From Rodentibacter haemolyticus (GTDB lineage Bacteria > Pseudomonadota > Gammaproteobacteria > Enterobacterales > Pasteurellaceae), in contig NZ_CP063056.1 of the NCBI RefSeq assembly GCF_015356115.1, positions 2,418,001 to 2,482,000 of the forward strand: 64,000 nucleotides of DNA, given 5' to 3'. The position numbers and the translations under genes were made by a program. The stretch's first letter is position 1; each line of letters begins with the position of its first letter. This document shows positions 21,792-30,886 of this stretch, one piece after another. Below the pieces are notes generated by a model. It made no database searches. It was given only the letters and a program-made list of their open reading frames with translations, and was not told where the DNA came from.

Positions 21792-22802
21792 TTATACTAT
21801 TTCATTTAATTTTACCGGACGCCCTTCATCTAAGGAACGTTTTGCCGCAATGGCGATTAAGACGGGTTGTAAGCCGTCATTGCCGTTTACCGGCGTAGGG
21901 GTATCATTAATGATTGCATCAATAAAACATTGCATTTCGTCGGCGAAAGATTGCATATAGCGTTCTAAGAAAAAATACTTCGGTTTTTCCGCGATGACTC
22001 CTTGTGCACAAGAATAAATCGCCGTTGAATCCGTATCATTACGGGTTTGCACTGTACCCTTAGAACCGAAGACTTCCGCACGTTGATCGTAGCCATATAC
22101 TGCTTTACGACTGTTATCAATAACGCCAATAGCACCATTTGCTAATTTTAGGGTAATGACTGCGGTATCAATATCACCTGCTTTACCAATTTCAGGATTC
22201 ACCAATACTCCGCCACAGGCATAAACTTCGGTCACTTCGCTGCCGGATAAATAACGAATCATATCAAAATCGTGAATGGTCATATCAAAGAACATTCCGC
22301 CGGATACTTTAACATACTCAATCGGTGGGGCATCAGGATCTCTTGAGGTTACCCGAATAATATGCGGTTCACCAATATCGCCTGCCAAAACACGCTCTTT
22401 AATCGCTTTAAAGTTATGATCGAAACGGCGGTTAAAGCCGACTTGGAATTTCACATTGGCTTTTTCTACTTCGGATAATACTTCCTTAATTTTCTCAATA
22501 TCCGAATCAATCGGTTTTTCACAGAAGATATGTTTACCGGCTTGAGCCGCTTCAATGGAAATTAGTGCGTGGGTATTAGTTGAAGAACAAACCAGTACGG
22601 CATCAATGTCAGGATCTTGCAAAATAGCTTGGTAATCAGTATAAATCTGAGGGATACCTTTTGATTTTGCCCAAATTATTAATTCGTCAGTGACATTAAC
22701 ATCAGAAATGGCTTTGATTTCAGCTCCTTTGACATATTTCGTTAAACTTTCGGCGTGTACTCGTCCGATTCGGCCGGCTCCGATAATTCCAATTTTAATC
22801 AT
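21792..22802 (-). CDS. iolG: myo-Inositol 2-dehydrogenase
   Basis: First catabolic step: NAD-dependent oxidation of myo-inositol to 2-keto-myo-inositol. The 336-residue Gfo/Idh/MocA protein has a Rossmann motif GIIGAGRIGRVHAESL at the N terminus, the EKP motif (FCEKPIDSD) near residue 96, and the conserved MTIHDFDMIRYL segment carrying the catalytic Asp/His pair. Last gene of iolD-iolE-iolG; the gap to iolE is 2 bp. Confidence 0.93.
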   Translation of the reverse strand: MIKIGIIGAGRIGRVHAESLTKYVKGAEIKAISDVNVTDELIIWAKSKGIPQIYTDYQAILQDPDIDAVLVCSSTNTHALISIEAAQAGKHIFCEKPIDSDIEKIKEVLSEVEKANVKFQVGFNRRFDHNFKAIKERVLAGDIGEPHIIRVTSRDPDAPPIEYVKVSGGMFFDMTIHDFDMIRYLSGSEVTEVYACGGVLVNPEIGKAGDIDTAVITLKLANGAIGVIDNSRKAVYGYDQRAEVFGSKGTVQTRNDTDSTAIYSCAQGVIAEKPKYFFLERYMQSFADEMQCFIDAIINDTPTPVNGNDGLQPVLIAIAAKRSLDEGRPVKLNEIV

Positions 22803-22804
22803 GG

Positions 22805-23701
22805 TTAAATCCCCGCTGTTTGTTTTATGTATTGGCGACCTTTTAAGGCATATTCAAATGGATTAGCAATGGCGGGATCTTGTTCCGCTTCCACCACCAT
22901 CCAGCCTTTATAATCGTATTTTTCAAGCACATCAAAAATCGGTTTAAAATTAATTACACCATCACCCGGTACGGTAAATGTGCCTTTTTTCACGCCTTGT
23001 AAGAAACTGAGATTATTTGCTTTCACCTCTGCAACGATTTCATCTCTAACGTCTTTAAGGTGAACGTGAATAATGCGATGAATATATTTTTCCAGCACCG
23101 CCAGCATTGCTTTTTGTGAACCTTCGGAATAATAAAGATGACCGGAGTCAAATAATAAATATACATCATCATTGACGACTTCCATATAACGATCAATTTC
23201 TTCCGGAGTCTGAATCCCTGTTCCCATATGGTGATGAAGGCAAACTTTCATTCCTTTTTCAGCGGCAAGTTTGGCTAACTCGTTATAGCCTTCGGCAAGT
23301 AACTTCCAGTCTTCATCAGTAAAAACCGGCTTTTCTTTAAATACCGATTTAGTTGTTCCTTGAATACTCCGGCTTTGCTCGGAACAACCGATCACTTTTG
23401 CACCCATTTCAGCGAGAAAATCACGATGTTTAATAAATTCATCGATAGTTTGCTGTTTCTTACCCTCTACAAAAAAAGTACTGAACCACGCATTACAAAT
23501 TTGAATATTGCGAAGGGCAAGCTTTTTCTTAAGTAACGAAATATCACGAGGATATTTATTTCCCACTTCGCACCCGACATACCCGGCAAGAGCCATTTCA
23601 CTAATACATTGTTCAAATGTGTTTTCGCTGCCTAATTCCGGCAAATCATCATTTGTCCAACCAATAGGGGCGATCCCTAATTTGATATTTTCCGCTTTCA
23701 T
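22805..23701 (-). CDS. iolE: 2-keto-myo-inositol dehydratase
   Basis: Dehydrates 2-keto-myo-inositol to 3D-(3,5/4)-trihydroxycyclohexane-1,2-dione. The protein starts [23 protein letters not shown], the IolE hallmark, and has the TIM-barrel metal residues in [25 protein letters not shown] and the HVHLKD stretch. Two adjacent ATG codons exist; GAGGAG lies only 3 bases before the first and 6 before the second, so the second is chosen (298 residues). It sits between iolD and iolG in one operon. Confidence 0.93.
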   Translation of the reverse strand: MKAENIKLGIAPIGWTNDDLPELGSENTFEQCISEMALAGYVGCEVGNKYPRDISLLKKKLALRNIQICNAWFSTFFVEGKKQQTIDEFIKHRDFLAEMGAKVIGCSEQSRSIQGTTKSVFKEKPVFTDEDWKLLAEGYNELAKLAAEKGMKVCLHHHMGTGIQTPEEIDRYMEVVNDDVYLLFDSGHLYYSEGSQKAMLAVLEKYIHRIIHVHLKDVRDEIVAEVKANNLSFLQGVKKGTFTVPGDGVINFKPIFDVLEKYDYKGWMVVEAEQDPAIANPFEYALKGRQYIKQTAGI

Positions 23702-23734
23702 CATTTTCTCCTCATTATGTCGTGGAATTTTGCA

Positions 23735-25675
23735 TTAATAACGTCTGGCTTTGTTACGTTGTTGCAGGTTATTTTTATAAGCCTGCTGAATTTCCTGCCG
23801 ATCGGAAACTTCGGCAACACCAACATGCCACCAGCTGCCATAGCCGTGTGCCATTGTTTTAGGCAGTACTTTTATATCAATAAGCGTAGAAACCCGTTGC
23901 TGTTTAGCATCAAGTAGGGCTATACGCAGTTCATCTTCGGTTGTTACTTTATAGGTTTTACAGCCATAGGCAGCCGCATTCATTGCAAAATCTATCGGAA
24001 TAAGATTGCCATCAAGTTGTTGGCTGTGGGGATTACGGAAGCGAAACTCCGTACCGAAACTCTCCATACCCTGTCCGATCTGTAAGTTATTGATACAGCC
24101 GTTTGCCATATTATCGAATAGAATGACATTGATTTTTTTATTTTCTTGGATGGAAGTTACCAATTCGGCGTGAGACATCAAATAAGAGCCATCTCCTAAT
24201 AAAGCAAACACTTCCCGTTGCGGTTCGGCGATTTTGACGCCTAATGCGGCATTAACTTCATAGCCCATACAAGAGTAACCATATTCCAAATGATAGGTAT
24301 TTTCCCCTTTAGTTTGCCAAGTACGTTGTAAATCCCCCGGCAAACTGCCTGCTGCACCGACAATGATGTCTTGTTCGCCTAAATGCTCGTTGAGAATACC
24401 GAGAACTCGGCTTTGAGTTAAACAAGAGCCGGTTAATTCAATAAATTCGGCGAAAACTTTTTCTCGATTGAGTTTATCGTTAATTTCAGGAATAAAATTT
24501 TTGCCTTGATAGGTAATCCGATTAAGTCGATTTAGTTCCTGCGCAAATTGTTGTTTAGCAGCAGCAATTTGTTCTCCCCATTGTCCTTGATAATTTTTTT
24601 GCTGTAAAAGTGCGGTCAATTTTTCTAAAGTTTTTTTGGCATCGGCGACAACCTGTACACCGTCCAGTTTATAAGCGTCAAAACGGGCGATATTGATATT
24701 CAGGAAAGATACATTCGGATGCTGGAAAATCCATTTTGATGAGGTAGTAAAGTCTGTGTATCGAGTGCCTATCCCAATAATCAAATCCGCTTCTTTGGCT
24801 AATAAATTTGCTGATAAGCAACCTGTTTCTCCAATACCGCCCACGTTAAAAGGATGTGCGGAAACAACCGCACTTTTACCCGCTTGCGTTTCACCAAAAG
24901 GAATGTGGAAAGTTTCGGCAAAGATTTTTAGTTGTTCCGCAGCTTCCGAATAACGAACGCCACCGCCGCAAATAATCAGTGGTTTTTTCTTTGAGCAAAT
25001 CAGTTGCAATGCGGCTTGTAACATTGATTCGGTTGGGGGTATTCTCTCAATACGATGAATCCGTTTTTGTAAAAAATAATCAGGGAAATCATAGGCTTCA
25101 GCCTGCACATCTTGAGGTAAACAAAGGGTTACCGCCCCGGTTTCTGCCGGATCGGTTAACACTCGCATTGCATTGATACAAGCGGTCATTAGTTGCTCAG
25201 GACGTTGAACCCGATCCCAATATTTGCTCACTGCTCGAAAGGCATCATTGGTACTTATTGTCAGATCGTGAGATTGTTCTATCTGTTGTAAAACAGGATC
25301 GGGCTGGCGGGAGGCAAAAACATCGCCGGGTAAGAGTAGAAGTGGTATTCGATTAGCGGTGGCGGTTGCCGCTGCTGTTATCATATTTGCCGCACCGGGT
25401 CCTACCGAGGAAGTACAAGCATAAATCTGTTTACGCTGTTTTTGTTTGGCAAAACCGATAGCAGCGTGCGCCATACTTTGTTCATTACGCCCTTGTCGTA
25501 AAACAAGCTCGCCTTGATATTGTGACAAGGCTTGCCCTAGTCCTAGCACATTACCGTGTCCAAAGATGGCAAATACCCCCTCTACAAATTTTGTGGTTTT
25601 ACCATCGAGCTCAATATATTGGTTATCGAGAAATTTGATCAGCGCTTGGGCAACTGTTAAGCGTGTGGTTTTCAT
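23735..25675 (-). CDS. iolD: 3D-trihydroxycyclohexane-1,2-dione hydrolase (ThDP-dependent)
   Basis: Opens the ring to give 5-deoxy-glucuronate. The 646-residue ThDP enzyme has the usual three parts: PYR domain (about 30-200, with [12 protein letters not shown] and [14 protein letters not shown] holding the catalytic Glu), a central TH3-like domain (about 220-370) and the PP domain (about 440-600, [17 protein letters not shown] with GDG-N26-N for Mg and pyrophosphate). First gene of the minus-strand iol operon, divergent from iolT. Two uptake signals lie inside. Confidence 0.95.
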   Translation of the reverse strand: MKTTRLTVAQALIKFLDNQYIELDGKTTKFVEGVFAIFGHGNVLGLGQALSQYQGELVLRQGRNEQSMAHAAIGFAKQKQRKQIYACTSSVGPGAANMITAAATATANRIPLLLLPGDVFASRQPDPVLQQIEQSHDLTISTNDAFRAVSKYWDRVQRPEQLMTACINAMRVLTDPAETGAVTLCLPQDVQAEAYDFPDYFLQKRIHRIERIPPTESMLQAALQLICSKKKPLIICGGGVRYSEAAEQLKIFAETFHIPFGETQAGKSAVVSAHPFNVGGIGETGCLSANLLAKEADLIIGIGTRYTDFTTSSKWIFQHPNVSFLNINIARFDAYKLDGVQVVADAKKTLEKLTALLQQKNYQGQWGEQIAAAKQQFAQELNRLNRITYQGKNFIPEINDKLNREKVFAEFIELTGSCLTQSRVLGILNEHLGEQDIIVGAAGSLPGDLQRTWQTKGENTYHLEYGYSCMGYEVNAALGVKIAEPQREVFALLGDGSYLMSHAELVTSIQENKKINVILFDNMANGCINNLQIGQGMESFGTEFRFRNPHSQQLDGNLIPIDFAMNAAAYGCKTYKVTTEDELRIALLDAKQQRVSTLIDIKVLPKTMAHGYGSWWHVGVAEVSDRQEIQQAYKNNLQQRNKARRY

Positions 25676-25746
25676 AATGTTTCCTCTATTAACTCTTCTA
25701 TCTATTGATTTTAGTATAGTTGTTTTTTTCCAAAATTAAATATTTT

Positions 25747-25762
25747 TAAAATAAAAATTTCA
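25747..25762. promoter_or_regulatory. Candidate IolR operator, iolD side
   Basis: TAAAATAAAAATTTCA fits TGAAAT-N4-ATTTCA with one mismatch, 72 bp before iolD. The same palindrome stands before the ABC operon and between iolA and iolB. Binding by the local RpiR regulator is inferred. Confidence 0.5.
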
Positions 25763-25850
25763 TTTTTGAGTCATAGATCACATTTTTGACTTATAGATCA
25801 CATTTTTGACTTATAGATCACATTTTTGACTTATAGATCGCATTTTTGAT
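25761..25850. repeat. 20-bp tandem repeat in the iolD-iolT intergenic region
   Basis: Four units of CATTTTTGACTTATAGATCA (first and fourth with small changes) and a partial fifth. Period is exactly 20 bp, about two helical turns. Successive units create AGATCACATTT, the right half of a CRP site, on the same face of the helix each time. Confidence 0.9.
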
Positions 25851-25908
25851 TAGAGACTATGGCCTATATTCCTCAATATCATTTATTTTTTGTCAAAAGT
25901 AAAAAAAA

Positions 25909-25924
25909 TGTGATCATTGTCTCA
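25909..25924 (+). promoter_or_regulatory. CRP-like site upstream of iolT
   Basis: TGTGATCATTGTCTCA matches TGTGA-N6-TCACA at 9 of 10 fixed positions, 98 bp before iolT. Confidence 0.55.
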
Positions 25925-25951
25925 AAATTAAAATTTCATATTTGATTTATT

Positions 25952-25967
25952 TGAAATATTTATTTTA
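25952..25967. promoter_or_regulatory. Candidate IolR operator, iolT side
   Basis: TGAAATATTTATTTTA fits TGAAAT-N4-ATTTCA with one mismatch, 55 bp before the iolT start. Confidence 0.45.
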
Positions 25968-26022
25968 AATTAACTACAAAATTACAGCTCGCTTTTCAAC
26001 AATACAAATATAGGAGCCTATA

Positions 26023-27432
26023 ATGAAAGATAAAGCAAGAAAACATAACTTAAGTTATATCATCCGGATTTGTGCTGTTGCTTCACTGGGTGGATTACTA
26101 TTTGGTTATGATACTTCGGTTATTTCTGGTGCGATTGACGCATTGAAAACCTATTTTCAACTTTCTCCTGCAGAAACCGGTTGGGCAGTTTCTAATGTTG
26201 TAATTGGTTGCGTGATCGGCTCTATTTTTTCTGGGGAAATTGCCCGTCGAATTGGGCGGAAAAAAACATTGGTTATTGCGGCCATATTATTTACTATCAG
26301 TGCAATTGGCTCGGCATTAGCCGATTTGTTCTTCTGGTTCATTATCTATCGTATGATTGGAGGGGTGGCTGTCGGGATCGCAGCGGCAGTTTCACCGATG
26401 TATATTGCTGAAGTCGCCCCGAAAGATTATCGGGGTACTGCCTCAGCAATGAATAATTTTGCTCTGGTATTTGGTCAAATTGTGATTTTTTATGTGAACT
26501 ATAAAATTGCGCAAGGTATGACGGAGGATTGGCTTGCCGATATAGGTTGGCGTTATATGTTGGGTTCAGAAGTTATTCCTTGCGTGCTATTTTGCTTAGT
26601 TGTAGGATTTATTCCCGAATCACCACGTTGGGACGCAATGCGTAATCGTGATGATCTCGCTCTCGTTACTCTTTCTAAAATTTCCAATCCGCAACACGCC
26701 AAAAATTTATTGGCGGAGATCAAAGAGTCAATGATGATTAACGGTCAATTGCAAAAGCAAAAAATTGACTTTAAAAGACCAGGGGCGTTATTTATCATTT
26801 TTATTGCTTGCGCATTAGCAACATTTCAACAATTAAGCGGGGTAAATGTGATGATGTATTATGCCCCAACCGTGTTAAAAACCATTACCGGCGATATGGA
26901 ATCAGCGATGTTCCAAACTATTTGGATTGGTATTGCACAATTACTAGGAATTGGTATTGGTGCCATTTTATTTGATAAACTAGGTCGTTTACCTTTAATG
27001 AAAACTGGAGCCGTTGGTGCGGCGCTTGGCTTGTTGGTTACGGCTTATGCAATATATACTCAAAATCCGGGTTATTTGGCGTTATTCGGTATGATCTTTT
27101 TTATGATTTTCTATGCTTTCTCTTGGGGCGTTGGTATGTGGGTACTTATTGGTGAAATTTTTCCTAACCACATGCGGGCACAAGGACTATCCATTGCCGT
27201 TTCATTTAACTGGATTTTTAACTTTGTTGTTTCACAAAGCTTCCCAATGATGAATGAGCACCCATATCTTCTTGAGAAATTCCATGGTGCATTTCCAATG
27301 TGGTTATTTGCTGGTTGTTGTATCGTTGGTTTTTTCTTCCTTATTCGTTACGTTCCGGAAACAAAAGGCGTTTCGTTAGAAAAAATGGAAAGCTTATTGT
27401 TAGCGAAGCGTGATAACGTGATCCAGAAATAA
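26023..27432 (+). CDS. iolT: Inositol/sugar MFS transporter
   Basis: A 469-residue, 12-segment sugar-porter-family (MFS) symporter. Family marks: GGLLFGYDTSVISGA in TM1, GRRIGRKK-like loop 2-3 (ARRIGRKK), PESPRW after TM6 and PETKGVSLEKME at the C terminus. Its place between iolD and iolC points to myo-inositol as substrate, making it an alternative to the ABC importer at 29.9-33.4 kb. A TAGGAG ribosome site precedes the ATG. Confidence 0.88.
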   Translation: MKDKARKHNLSYIIRICAVASLGGLLFGYDTSVISGAIDALKTYFQLSPAETGWAVSNVVIGCVIGSIFSGEIARRIGRKKTLVIAAILFTISAIGSALADLFFWFIIYRMIGGVAVGIAAAVSPMYIAEVAPKDYRGTASAMNNFALVFGQIVIFYVNYKIAQGMTEDWLADIGWRYMLGSEVIPCVLFCLVVGFIPESPRWDAMRNRDDLALVTLSKISNPQHAKNLLAEIKESMMINGQLQKQKIDFKRPGALFIIFIACALATFQQLSGVNVMMYYAPTVLKTITGDMESAMFQTIWIGIAQLLGIGIGAILFDKLGRLPLMKTGAVGAALGLLVTAYAIYTQNPGYLALFGMIFFMIFYAFSWGVGMWVLIGEIFPNHMRAQGLSIAVSFNWIFNFVVSQSFPMMNEHPYLLEKFHGAFPMWLFAGCCIVGFFFLIRYVPETKGVSLEKMESLLLAKRDNVIQK

Positions 27433-27460
27433 ATGAAATTTTTAAATTAGGGGAATAAAA

Positions 27461-29365
27461 ATGAAAAAAACACTTGATCTGATTTGCTTAGGAAGGGTTG
27501 CTGTCGATTTATATGCACAGCAAATCGGTGCCCGATTGGAAGATGTCGCTTCTTTTGCCAAATATCTTGGTGGGTCTTCGGGTAATGTTGCTTATGGTAC
27601 AGCTGTGCAAGGGATAAAGTCCTCAATGTTGGCTCGGGTTGGTGATGAACACATGGGACGTTTTTTAAGAGAAGAATTACAACGGGTTGGTGTAGATACT
27701 AGTTATTTAATCACCGATAAAGCACGTTTAACGGCATTGGTCATATTAGGGATTAAAGACCAAGATACCTTTCCATTAATTTTTTACCGTGATAACTGTG
27801 CCGATATGGCAATTACTAAAGATGATTTTACTGAAGATTATATTGCCTCGGCAAAGGCACTTGCGATTACAGGAACGCATTTATCACATCCTAATACACG
27901 TGAAGCGGTGCTTACGGCATTAGAATATGCAGGGCGTAATCAGACTAAACGCTTGTTGGATATTGATTATCGTCCCGTACTATGGGGGTTAACATCATTA
28001 GGTGACGGTGAAACCCGTTATATTGATTCCAACGCTGTCACAAAATCATTACAGGAAGTGTTACATCATTTTGATGTGATTGTTGGTACGGAAGAAGAAT
28101 TTCATATCGCCGGAGGCTCAACCGATACATTAACGGCATTGAAAAACGTTCGTCAAGTAAGTAAAGCAGTTTTAGTATGTAAACGTGGGGCACAGGGATG
28201 CTCTGTTTTTGAATCTGAAATCCCCGATGATTTAGATGGCGGTTTAAATGTTTACGGTGTCCGAGTTGAGGTGCTTAATGTGCTTGGTGCCGGAGATGCC
28301 TTTATGTCAGGCTTATTACGCGGTTACATCAACGGTGAGAGTTGGGAACAATGCTGTCGTTATGCCAATGCTTGCGGTGCATTGGTTGTTTCCCGTCATG
28401 GCTGCGCACCGGCCATGCCGACCAAAATTGAATTGGATGATTATTTATCCCGTGCAGAATCTGTATTACGCCCGGATTTAGACGAAAAACTTAATCATCT
28501 GCACCGTGTAACGACCCGTAAAACTCAATGGGATGAGCTCTGCATTTTCGCTTTTGATCATCGCAAACAATTAATTGAAATGGCAGAAAAGTGCGGTGCA
28601 AATTTGAAACAAATTCCAAAACTTAAAAATTTGCTCTTAAAAGCGGCAGAACAAACCGCACGGCAGGAGGGGCTTGCGCCGAATCAATCCGGAATTTTAG
28701 CCGATACTACTTTCGGACAAGCTGCATTAAACGAAATTACCGGTAAAAAATGGTGGATTGGTCGTCCTATTGAACAGCCTTCTTCTCTCCCTTTGACACT
28801 CGAGCATGGTGATTTGGGTAGCCAATTAATTTCATGGCCATTAGAACATATCGTGAAATGCCTTGTATTTTATCATCCGGCGGATAATACCGATTTAAAA
28901 TCCACGCAAGATGATAAACTCGAAGAAATTTACCAAGCCTGCTGTCGTACCGGACATGAACTTTTATTGGAAATCATTTTGCCCGCAGATATGGAACAAA
29001 ATGAGCAATATTATGCTGATATGATAGAACATTTTTATCAAATAGGCATTAAGCCCGACTGGTGGAAATTACCGGGCGTTTCAGCTGAAATATGGCAATC
29101 TATCAGCCATATTATTGAAAAATATGATCCTTATTGCCGTGGTATTTTGATTCTTGGATTAGATGCTCCGGAGGCGCATTTTGAAAAAGTATTTAAACAT
29201 TCCGCAAATGCACCGTTAGTGAAAGGTTTTGCTGTAGGAAGAACGATTTTCGGACAACCTTCGGCAGATTGGTTGGCAGGAAAAATTGATGATCAGCAAC
29301 TCATCAATGCCGTTTCAGAACGCTACCGCCGGTTAATTCATTTATGGCGAAATCGTAAAAATTGA
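27461..29365 (+). CDS. iolC: Bifunctional 5-dehydro-2-deoxygluconokinase / phosphogluconate aldolase-like fusion
   Basis: A 634-residue two-domain protein. Residues about 1-325 are a PfkB sugar kinase (ICLGRVAVDLYAQQIG, GGSSGNVAYGTAVQG, and the ATP/anion-hole motif LGAGDAFMSGLLRGY). Residues about 340-630 are a DUF2090 domain (FAFDHRKQLIEMAEKCG; FAVGRTIFGQP), related to class I aldolases. Such fusions are known in iol clusters of gammaproteobacteria that lack a separate iolJ, and none is seen here. The kinase makes 2-deoxy-5-keto-gluconate-6-phosphate; aldolase activity of the second domain is a family-based inference. Cotranscribed with iolT (28 bp gap). Confidence 0.92.
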   Translation: MKKTLDLICLGRVAVDLYAQQIGARLEDVASFAKYLGGSSGNVAYGTAVQGIKSSMLARVGDEHMGRFLREELQRVGVDTSYLITDKARLTALVILGIKDQDTFPLIFYRDNCADMAITKDDFTEDYIASAKALAITGTHLSHPNTREAVLTALEYAGRNQTKRLLDIDYRPVLWGLTSLGDGETRYIDSNAVTKSLQEVLHHFDVIVGTEEEFHIAGGSTDTLTALKNVRQVSKAVLVCKRGAQGCSVFESEIPDDLDGGLNVYGVRVEVLNVLGAGDAFMSGLLRGYINGESWEQCCRYANACGALVVSRHGCAPAMPTKIELDDYLSRAESVLRPDLDEKLNHLHRVTTRKTQWDELCIFAFDHRKQLIEMAEKCGANLKQIPKLKNLLLKAAEQTARQEGLAPNQSGILADTTFGQAALNEITGKKWWIGRPIEQPSSLPLTLEHGDLGSQLISWPLEHIVKCLVFYHPADNTDLKSTQDDKLEEIYQACCRTGHELLLEIILPADMEQNEQYYADMIEHFYQIGIKPDWWKLPGVSAEIWQSISHIIEKYDPYCRGILILGLDAPEAHFEKVFKHSANAPLVKGFAVGRTIFGQPSADWLAGKIDDQQLINAVSERYRRLIHLWRNRKN

Positions 29366-29379
29366 TACCTCAAAAAAAC

Positions 29380-29412
29380 AAAACATCTTCTCAAAAGAGA
29401 GGATGTTTTTTT
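29380..29412 (+). terminator. Terminator after iolC
   Basis: Stem ACATCTTCTC/GAGAGGATGT with AAAA loop followed by TTTTTTT. Confidence 0.9.
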
Positions 29413-29517
29413 ATCTAAACAACCCAAGCTAAATGAGTTTAAACAGCCTACAACGATATATAATGCAGAAATTTGTGGTTCTCATTTGGTATTCGGATTC
29501 TCTTTATTTATCCATTA

Positions 29518-29680
29518 TTATGTAGCGGTTGCACAAAGAGTATTTTATATCCAATATTTAATAATTTGAGTAGGGTTGCGTTAGCTTTGCGTAACGTATC
29601 ATTTCATCATTAAACTTTGTTAATGGTGCATTACGGCTTCGCCTAAAACACCACCTAATAATTTGGCAAGTGCTACATAA
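29518..29680 (+). repeat. MITE-like palindromic repeat, copy 3
   Basis: 163 bp, same orientation as copy 2. Ends TTATGTAGCGGTTGCACAAAG and GGCAAGTGCTACATAA are inverted repeats of each other; internal TGCATTACGGCTTCGCCTAA and GTAGGGTTGCGTTAG match the other copies. It fills most of the 500-bp gap between iolC and the convergent ABC operon. Nothing else is seen there except the two flanking terminators. Confidence 0.85.
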
Positions 29681-29798
29681 CACGGCTGTTTTTTTACAGC
29701 ACTTTTAATTTTTAAAGTATCTTCCTAATTTCCTCATATAAAGAAGTCTTAAGTCAGTTTAAATTACAGAGAAAAAACATTTTAAGTTTACCTAACAA

Positions 29799-29833
29799 AA
29801 AATATCCCGGTAATAAATGACCGGGATATTTGC
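29799..29833 (-). terminator. Terminator after the inositol ABC operon
   Basis: Stem AAATATCCCGGT/ACCGGGATATTT; on the minus strand followed by TTTTTGTTAGG. Confidence 0.85.
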
Positions 29834-29873
29834 TTTAATATAGGTAAGAAGATTGGTTTGAATAGAGTAGTGG

Positions 29874-30827
29874 CTAATTTTTTTTACGGCGTTTTAAGGT
29901 ATCCAATAATACTGCCACAACAATAATTCCACCTTTTACAATTTGCTGCCAATAGGGATCTACGCCGAGCATATTAAGCCCTTTATTCGTTGTTCCGATA
30001 ATTAATGCGCCTATCACACACATCGGAATAGTACCAAAACCACCACTGAGAGATACACCGCCTATTACAGCGGCGGCAATGGCATCCAGTTCCCAAGAAA
30101 GCCCGTATGAAGGGTTACCGGCGTAGGTTCTTGCTGCTAATAATGCACCGGCCAATCCTGATAATGCCCCACCAAGTACGTAAACTCCAATTAGCGTTTT
30201 AGTCGTATTAATACCACAGATTTTCGCCGCATTTAAATTGCCACCTACGGCATAGACGTGACGTCCAAAGGTCGAGCGGCTAAGTAAAATATGTGATCCT
30301 ATAACAATAATGATATAGAGCAATACCAAGCCCGGTAAGCTAAAAATATTTACATCTGAAATCCAAGTAAATGCCACAGATGAAGCATCAATCGGGCGAC
30401 CATCAGAATAAAGCTGAGCAGCACCGCGAGCGATAATCATCATTCCCAATGTGGCAATGAATGGTGGAATACCGCCGATTGCCGTTAAACCTCCGTTAAC
30501 TGCGCCAAGTGCCGCACCAAGTAAGATTGATGCACCAAAGGCGATCAATGCTGCAGAAACCGAATCACCGCCTGTCACAATAGAAGCGGATAATACCGCA
30601 GCGAGTGCTACAACGGAGCCTGATGAAAGATCAATCCCTGTGGTGATAATAATAAAAGTTACGCCAATAGCAATAATTCCAAACATAGAAACTTGCTCAA
30701 TAATACTCCATATCGTACGCGCAGAGAAAAAGCCATCTATTGAAATTGATAGACTCAAAAATAATAGAATTAGAATTAGCACCATTCCGTAGGTATTTAA
30801 CAGTTTCTTTAAGGTAGAATTTGACAT
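29874..30827 (-). CDS. Inositol ABC transporter, permease
   Basis: A 317-residue RbsC-type permease with about eight to ten membrane segments. The family signature is visible: TGIDLSSGSVVALAAV, GGIPPFIATLGMMIIARGAA and AGARTYAGNPSYG-like DAIAAAVIGGVSLSGG. It is the last gene of a binding protein-ATPase-permease operon. Inositol as substrate is inferred from the surrounding iol genes; ribose or another carbohydrate-amino-acid-type sugar cannot be excluded by sequence. Confidence 0.85.
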   Translation of the reverse strand: MSNSTLKKLLNTYGMVLILILLFLSLSISIDGFFSARTIWSIIEQVSMFGIIAIGVTFIIITTGIDLSSGSVVALAAVLSASIVTGGDSVSAALIAFGASILLGAALGAVNGGLTAIGGIPPFIATLGMMIIARGAAQLYSDGRPIDASSVAFTWISDVNIFSLPGLVLLYIIIVIGSHILLSRSTFGRHVYAVGGNLNAAKICGINTTKTLIGVYVLGGALSGLAGALLAARTYAGNPSYGLSWELDAIAAAVIGGVSLSGGFGTIPMCVIGALIIGTTNKGLNMLGVDPYWQQIVKGGIIVVAVLLDTLKRRKKN

Positions 30828-30886
30828 AATTACGTCCTTATTTTGAAATGTTTAGCAATGAAATTAAATTTTTAATGACGAAATAA

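Noticed and set aside
21560..21898. 112-codon plus-strand open frame between tnaC and iolG
   Set aside because: It runs through the terminator and antisense into iolG, has no ribosome site and no recognisable domain.
25761..25850. CRISPR array
   Set aside because: The units are contiguous with no spacers and no cas genes are present; it is a simple tandem repeat.
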